Below, one piece after another: positions 5,697 through 14,600 of a stretch of DNA of 16,260 nucleotides; within the stretch, counting starts at the first letter, position 1; each line of letters begins with the position of its first letter. Made by a program: the position numbers and the translations under genes. Location: assembly GCA_964409645.1 (NCBI GenBank), contig CAYPEK010000099.1:1-16260 (forward strand). The letters run 5' to 3'. The DNA is from CAYPEK01 sp964409645 (GTDB lineage Bacteria; UBP15; UBA6099). Below the pieces are notes generated by a model, which did no database searches, had not been told where the DNA came from, and saw nothing but the letters and a program-made list of their open reading frames with translations.

Positions 5697-8600
5697 ATGG
5701 GAAAACGACCCGCTTGGATAGCCATGCTATCCATCGCTTTTCTTTTGCTGATCCTGACGGCATGCTCCACCCGCACCTTTGCGGATACGGCAACTTATGA
5801 TTTCTCGTCTTGCGATTCTGCGGCGCCCGGCCAAAACTGCTGGATGTATGCCGACGATGTGGACCAATTCCCGTTCGGATATTCTTCAGGCAACAGAAAC
5901 ACGCATACGGAAGCATCCTCCGCCAACTACACGGCGGTAAGCACATCGAACGACGCCCGTTATACAACAGCTGACCCCGGAAACAGCGATGAAATTTTTC
6001 TCTGGCTTGAGATGTATATTAATGAAGATCGGACAAAGGTATATCAAATAGACTTTACTTTCGAAGGCCATCTTAATAACTCAACAACAAATTTCTCCAC
6101 ATGGGTGCTCGCCGACGGCGCGGCATGGACGTCAGACGCGGACTGGCTTCAACTCGGAGCTGACGAATCGATAACATCCAATACAGATTCAACTTACACC
6201 CGTTCACTAACATCAGATTTTACAACATATATAAACAGCACAACGGGACTCATCACATGGGGTGTCTATGAAGATGCCTCCAGCCAATCGATGGATATAG
6301 ACTACCTGCTGATGACGGTATATTACGATCCCACGGCGCCGACAACAACTATAAACAGCCCGGCGGCGGGTTCTTGGGTCGGCGGCACGAGTTTCACAGT
6401 CGATGTCACAAATTCGGATACCGGCGGTTCCGGCCTTGGCACATGTTACTATCGGGTTCGCAGTAACGGAGTATATACTCTTGGATGGACCTCTTATACA
6501 TGTTCGACCGATCCGGACATCACAGTCGGCTCGTCCGCCAACTGCCGGGATCAGGGCACAAATATATGTCAGGTCGAATTCTATGCAGTTGACGCCGTCA
6601 ATAACACAGGAACAACCGTAACTAGGCAATTTTCAATTGATATGACGGCGCCGACGACAACTATAAACAATCCTGCTTCAGGAACATGGGAACGAACTAA
6701 TTTCACCGTCGATGTGACAAACGCGGACACCGGCGGCGCTGGTCTTGGCACGTGTTACTATCGCATTTTGAGCAATTCCGTGGAAACCCTGACATGGACA
6801 TCTTACACCTGCTCAACCGATCCGACCGTCACCGTGGGTTCCTCCGCATATTGTTTGGACGAAGGCTCAAACATGTGCCAAGTCGAGTTTTACGCGGAAG
6901 ACGCGGTAAGCAATATAGGCACCACGGTATCACGGCAATTTTCCGTTGATATTTCCGGGCCCAATGTAACTATAAACAGTCCTGACGCAAGCTCTTCCCA
7001 GAATGCCAACTTCACGCTCGACGTAACCAACTCCGATACATATTCGAGTTTAGGAACGTGTTACTACCGCGTTCTCAGCAATTCCGTTCAGACATTGGGA
7101 TGGACGACTTACACCTGCACATCCGATCCTACGATTACAGTCGGCTCGTCCGCCAACTGCCGGGATCAGGGCACGGATATATGTCAGGTTGAGCTCTACG
7201 CGACCGACTCACTCGGGAACACGGGAACAACGGTCTCCCGCCAGTTCACAATCGACTGGACCCCGCCGACACAATCCGGCTGGTATCCTTCGAGCGGCTC
7301 TACGGTTGGTTCAGCGCCGACAATATCTCTGACCCTTAACGAACAGGGCAACTGCCGGTGGTCTCTCGACGGAGATGAAAGCTATGCAAACATGTCCGAC
7401 GACGGCGACTGCACGGGCGACGGCACAGTGACAGCTTCGTGCGCGGTGACGGGACTGTCGGAGGGATCGGTCACAATATGGATCGCGTGCGCGGACAACG
7501 CCGGCAACGGAAACGGAACATCCGACAACGCGGCGCTCACATACACGGTTGACACCCTGCCGCCCGCGCAGCTCACGTGGGACCCGACGAAGGGCTCGAT
7601 AGTGTGCGACACAAGCCAGTCGGTTACAGCCACAACCGACGAAACAGCCTATTGCCGATGGTCAAATTCGGACATCGACTACAACAGCATGTCGAACGAC
7701 TGCACCGGGAGCGGCTCGACAAGCCACTCCTGCTCCGCGACAGGCCTGACCCAAGGCACAGATTACGTATATATATCTTGTAAAGACGAAGTAAATAATA
7801 AGGACACGTCAGCCACCAACGAGGACGTAAACTACACAGTGGACATAGTGGCTCCGTCGGGATACTCTTGCAGCACACCCGCCGACAGCGAAATCGACGT
7901 CTCGATGACCCCGACGCTGACCGCCGTCGCCGGTTCGGACGTCACCACGATTTCTTATTATTTCCAAATAGCCAAAGACTCCAGCTTCTCCACCGCCCTT
8001 CAGGAGAGCGGCTGGCTCAGCGGAGACAACGACTGGGTTCCCGGAACATCTCTCGACTCAAACACAGTCTATTACTGGCGCGTGAAAGCGAAGGACGTCT
8101 GCGGATACGAAGGCACGTACTCGACGACATATTCATTCACGACCATGCAGGTTACCCCGAACATAACATTCGTAAGTTTCTCACAGGCGACGGACGGATC
8201 GGGAGACGTGACGGTTACATACAACGTCACCGACTACACAAACGACACGTCAAGATTCCTGATCGAATATTCGTATGATGAAACCACATGGTATCAGGCA
8301 TACATAAGCAGCGCATCCGTCGGGACAGTGAGCAACACCGGAGTGAGCGGCGGCACATCGACGGGGCAGATAACCGCGATCTCGACTCCGCAGACAAACG
8401 CGACGTTTGTCTGGGCGACAAAGAACGCGAGTAACCAAGACGGCGCATACGACAGTGAGGACGACACCGTTTACATCCGCGTTACTACATACGACGCGGC
8501 ACAAGGCGAAACGGAAACATCATCCGCGTTCCCAGTGGACGACAAGGCGCCGGCCAACTACAGTTGTTCGACACCGACGAACGGTACTTCAGGCGTATCG

Positions 8601-11600
8601 ATCAACCCCACACTGACCGGCGCGGCCGGAACGGACCAGAATACAATCACATATTATATTGAAATAGCTAAAGACGAGGCGTTCACGCTGGCGGCCCAGC
8701 AGAGCGGCTGGCAAGCTGGCCTTACTTGGACCCCGACCACACTGGATCAGGGAACAAAATACTTTTGGCACATAAAAGCGCGGGACAGTTTCGGGAACGA
8801 AGGCGCTTACGACACCCCCACGTTCGAATTTACAACAACCGCGAACGAGCCCGATGTAAATATAGACAATGTGGCCCAGACATCCACGGGCGGTGAAGGA
8901 TACGTCACGGCACAGTACGATTTGGCAGACCCGAACCCGGGAGATTCCTGCGGTATATATATCGAATATTCTTATGACAACACGAACTGGTACAAAGCAT
9001 ACATCCTCGACGCCAGCATAGGGACTGTAAACAACAGCGCGGCGAGACAGATATCAGGACTGGCCTGCGGAACGGGTGTGAGCAATGCAACTTTCCGATG
9101 GGCGACTCAAAACGCCGGCAACGGCGGCGGCGCGTTCACCGGAGAGGATATAACAACTTATCTCCGCATCACGCCTAACGACGGAACATATACGGGACAG
9201 ATCAGAAATTCCGCGTTCTTCTCCGTGGACAATCAGGCGCCCACGGCTTACGACCTCCAGTATCCCACCAACGGAGAAACAGGTGTGGACTCGGACGCAA
9301 CACTGATGGCGGCAACCGCCACAGACATCAGCACGGTTTATTACATGTTCCGTCTGGACAAAGTGCCCGCGGACTGGGCGGCGCCGGACTATCAGGTGAG
9401 TTCGTGGCAAAGCAGTAATTCATGGACAGTTGGGACTACTCTCGACTATGTAACCAATTACGAATATTCAGTGAGAGCTAAAGACCAATACGGAAACACA
9501 GGGTCTTACGTCACCTCATGGGCGTTCATAACCGAAAACGCCCCCGACAACGCGGCATGGCCTTTCACGACAGATACGGACTATACATACGACACGGACG
9601 AAATATCGGTGACCAGCGGCATGGCTCAGCTCCGCGCGGATGTGGACCCGGCGTGGTTCGACACCCGGTGGACGTACAGAAAAAAGATAACGGTGGACAA
9701 CACATCTTCGTCCAACCCGCTGTACGACTACCAGATTCTAGTCGAGTTGAATTCAAGCAACTTCGACTTCTCGAAAGCGCGCTCGGACGGCGGCGACCTG
9801 AGATTCTTCGACGACACCGGACAGGGAACCGCTCTCGACTACTGGATTCAAAACTACGATTCTTCAGGCCAAACGGCAAGGATATGGGTGAAAGTGCCTG
9901 ACATCCCGGCGAGCGACGAATACGAAGTTTACATGTATTACGGTTATTCCAGCGCGACCACGGCGGACAGCATAGATGACACGTTCACGGCAGCCCAATG
10001 GACGGACGGCGATACAACATGGACAAAAGTTAACTCCTCTTCAAACGTTACGGCGGACGAAGACGTTGTGCTCGGCGAAGAACTGAAACTCGACGGTGAA
10101 GTACAGTCGCTGGGAGGAACGATCCGAAAATCCCGTATCAGACTGGTGAATAATTCCACGATCAACATCAACGACGGAGAAATACTCAGGCTATACGCAA
10201 ACGAGATTTATATAGAGGCGGGATCACAGATAAGCGGTTATAAAAAAGGCTATGCGGGCGGCGCGGGAAGTATCATGTGCATAGACGCCGGTTCCAGTTC
10301 CGCATCACCGTGGTACGGCGGCCAGCAGATCGGAAACAACGGGCTTTTCGACACAACCGGCTGCACAGCGGTGACATGCGGCGGCGGCGGCGGCGTATCA
10401 TTCGCCGACGGCACTGACGGACGCGACGGACGCGGCGGCGGCGGCGGCGGCTACGGCGGCGCGGGAGGAAACGGCGAAAACGGCTGGCAAGGCTACAATC
10501 CCGATCCGCCCGGATGCATTGGAAACTATTATGTCGCCCCGACATCCGCATGCACAAATACATACGGAACATCTTTTGGAAGCCAGACGGATACCTCGAT
10601 CTATATGGGATCGGGCGGCGGCGCCGGTAGCGCGAGCTGCTATAACAACTCGAATTCCGAGCCGATGCAGTTCTCAACGCTGGCGATCGGCGGCAGCGGC
10701 GGCGACGGCGGCGGCGCGCTGCTTCTCGACGCCGGAACTATAACAATAGAAAATGATTCAACAGTTGACGAAATCAAGATGGACGGCGGCATAGCGGAAT
10801 CCGGAGGCAGCGATCCGACACGTGCGGCGGGCGGCGGCGCGGGCGGCGGCGGCAGCGGCGGCACGATCATTATCAGAGGCCAGAATGTAAACATAACAGG
10901 AAAACTCACGGCGAGAGGCGGCATGGGCGGCGGGTTCACCAACTATGGCGCGTCTGGCGGCGGCGGCGGCGGCGGAAGGATTAAAATCTTCGCGCAAAAC
11001 CTCATAAGCTCGGGCACGCTCACAGTCACCGGCGGCGCGGTCGGCGGCAACAATAGTTACTCCCCGAACGCATCGGCCGGCTCAAACGGAACAACTTATA
11101 CCAACACCATCACTTACTCTTACAATTCCGGAATATCGGATTCCGGATATTTTACGACGGACTCGATATCTCCGATTTTCCTCGGAAAAACATTCACTTC
11201 ATCCCATTCGCTGCCGAGTGTTGCAACTCTCAGCTACGAAATAAGACGCGCGTCCGACGACGCGTTACTGTGCAGCATAACAGCCGCTCAAGCAGCCTCA
11301 GGATACGATATCAGTTCGTGCACCGAGGAAGACACGCCGATATACATATACGCGTATCTTTCGACCACGAACTTCCCGGGTTCGGCGATCATCGCGGACA
11401 TTACGCTCGACTATTACACGAGACAAACCGTATCCACACCGCCTTCGATATCCGTGGGCGCCGAGCAGACGCATTCTTACTATTCAGACAATCCCACGAT
11501 CAGGCCGATCACATCGAAAGGCATCGTGTTCGCCGAACTGGTCAGCTTCTCCGAAACGCTCATTGAACCGGACACGGACGGAGAAGTGTATTACCAGATT

Positions 11601-14600
11601 TCAAACGACGGAACGAGCTGGTACTGGTGGAACGGATCGAACTGGGCGCAGGCAACAACTTACGGCCAGACAAACACGGCCGCGGACATCAACGCGCACT
11701 GTGTGTCGTTCGACAATGAGATCGGCGGCGGAACACTCTACTTCAAAGCATACATGCACTCGGACGGAACGCAGAAAATACTGCTCGACAGCGTTGACAT
11801 AACTTACGTTGCGCCCCCGACACCGGACATCACGCTTCTCACACCGAGCAGCGGCGTCGCCGGTACGCAAATCGTTATAACAGGTACGGATTTCGGGACA
11901 TCACAGGGAAATTCAACGGTGACATTCAACGGCATCGATGCCGGAAGCGCGACCTCATGGTCAGACACATCGATAACGATCAATGCACCCGTTGGAGTTT
12001 CGACAGGCTATGTGGTGGTGACGTCGAGGAACGTGCAATCTCCGCAGGAAGCCGACTCGATCTTCACAGTGAGCGCACCGACAATAACATCACTGACTCC
12101 GAGCACAGCTTACTGGGCGGACACAATAGTGATCGCGGGGAGCAATTTCGGATCGACACAGGGCAGTTCCTACGTGACTTTCTACAACGGGAAGACGGCA
12201 ACCTGCTCATCGTGGACGAACACATCGATTACATGCACGGTGCCGTCGGGCGCGCAGACAGGCAGCGTCAAGGTGACAACCGGCGGCGGAACATCGGCGG
12301 GAGTGACTTTCACGCTTTCGAGCGACAATTCGACGTGGCCGTTCGAGACGACGAGTGACTATACATGGGACTCCGACGCGAACGTGAGCGGCGGCCTCGC
12401 CTACCTCAAATCCAACAACTCGCCGTCGTGGTATTACACCGATTACGGATACCGCAGAGCGATCACAATCGACAACACCGGCGGAAGCGCGCTGACCAAC
12501 TTCCAAGTCGAAATCAGCTTGGACAACACGAACTTCTCGTTCGGAAACGTGCAGACCGACGGAAAAGACATCAGGTTCGTGGACTCGGATGGAACAACAC
12601 CGATAACCAATTACTGGCTCGAAAGTTTCAGCGCAACATCTCTCACCGGAACGATATGGATTAAGGTGCCGTCTATCTCGGCGGCCACGACAAAGACGAT
12701 TTATATGTATTACGGATATCCCGGAGAAACTTCATCACTGAGCAGCAAAACAAATACGCTTATATATCCGACAACGTGGACCGACGGAAACGCAACATTT
12801 GCAAAGGTGGGTTCGTCTTCCAACATAAGCACATCGAGCGGCGACGCCAAACTCGAATACCAGACTAATGCCCAGTCGACAACTTGCGACGACACCTTCA
12901 ATATTTCATGCGGCGCGGACAACGATTCGGACAACACGTACGACTCCTGCTCCAACCACGGCGGCACCGTGACTTATGAAAAAGTCGTGCAGGCCGCTGT
13001 TGACTACACCAAAGCCGGTATCGGCGACACTGTCACCGCAACATGCACATTCAAATCCTACAGCGGAAGCGAATGGTACATCTATTATTACAACGGATCA
13101 TCTTGGTCGCAGGTGACAGCCGGCTCGTACACGGACGCGTCGTATCACACGGAATCCAGCAGCTTCACAGTCAGCGGCAACACCGGCGAACAGTACGTGA
13201 GATGTATCATCGACCGAAACGGCGAGAACGACAACTGCGCAAGCTCAGGCACGTATTACGACAACGACGACGTTAGGTTCTACGTGCACTACAAGACATC
13301 CGGCGAAATGACCAGCGACACCATTTCCGGCTTCATGGGCGGTATCACTCTCAGCGCCAGCCAGACCGACCCGGACGGAACCGGAACGGCACAGGTGATA
13401 ACCTACAAGGTACTCCGCGCGACTGACAACACCGCATTGTGCACGACGACAACAGTGCCTTACGACATATCGACATGCGCAAACGCAAACGAGGACGTAA
13501 AACTATACGCGTCTCTGACGACCTCAAGCGTTACGACCACTCCCGTGGTGGCTGACTGGACGGTAACGTATTACAGTCGCCAGACAGCAACGCCCGAACC
13601 GTCGGCATTGGTATCTCTGTCCGAAGAATCACGCACATACTACCCATCGGACCCGACAGTGCGGCCGGCGTCCGGAAAAGGAAAAACATTCGTCGAAGTG
13701 CTGTCCTTCTCCGACATTCTCGGTCCGGACAATGCCGGCACCGTGAAATACCAGATATCAAACAACGGCAGCAACTGGTACTACTGGAACGGCTCTAATT
13801 GGGTAACCGCAAGCAGCGGGTACACAACCACTAACACGTCAACCGAAATAAACGCCAACATCACGCAGTTCGACGACGATGTGGGCGCGGGCACATTCTA
13901 CTTCAGGGCATATCTGCACTCGGCCGGCTCGCAGGCTGTAGAACTCGACGGCGTGACGATCAACGTCGCTCAGATAACGATAACCGAAGTTCACAACGAC
14001 GGCACTCAGACAAGCGAGGGCGACGATTTCATTCAGCTCTACAACCCATTCAGCGCCGACTACGATATTTCGGGTTACGTAATCGGCAACGATAAAACAA
14101 AACCGAGCAGCGGAAACGAATATGAATACACACTGCCGGCCGGATCGACAATCCCCGCGCACGGCTACTACCTCATAGCGAAAAACTCGGCCGCGTTCAT
14201 CTCGCGGTTCTCATGCGATGCGAGCAGCGTTCATGAGTGGGGCGCTGTATTCGATCTTAAAAGCGCGGGAGACGAAGTCTATATAAAGCAGTCGGCCGCT
14301 TCCACAACATCGCTCGACCTCGTGGTGTGGGGTACTTACAACGGCGCTGACCTGCCGGAGGGCTCCTTCAACGGCGCGTCGGCAGCCCCGGTCTCCGGAA
14401 ACGGAAACAGCATTAAGCGCATCACCGACGGCTACGAAGACGGCGAACGCGACGGAGGCGACGCGGACACCTCCCCCGAAAACGACGAGAATCTCGGCGC
14501 GACTTTCGTGGTGGTTTCGCCGCCGACGCCGTTCTGCACGCCGCCGACACCCGGCACGCTGACGATCAGCGACAACAGCGGCTACACCAACGATTCCACG

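Larger units (their letters stand above)
9549..11810 (+). repeat. Super-module copy 1 (with glycine-rich core)
   Basis: It opens with WPFTTDTDYTYDTD, then DUF2341, then WTDGDTTWTKVNSSSN, a glycine-rich core, an YEIRRASDDALLC segment, DYYTRQT, SDNPTIRP and a YYQISNDGTSWYWWNGSNW domain that closes at TYV. The same order of outer parts recurs in copy 2 at 12327-13970. Confidence 0.85.

Noticed and set aside
6333..7259. Direct repeats as a CRISPR array
   Set aside because: Units are about 306-312 bp, diverged, in frame and protein-coding; there are no short identical repeats with regular spacers.
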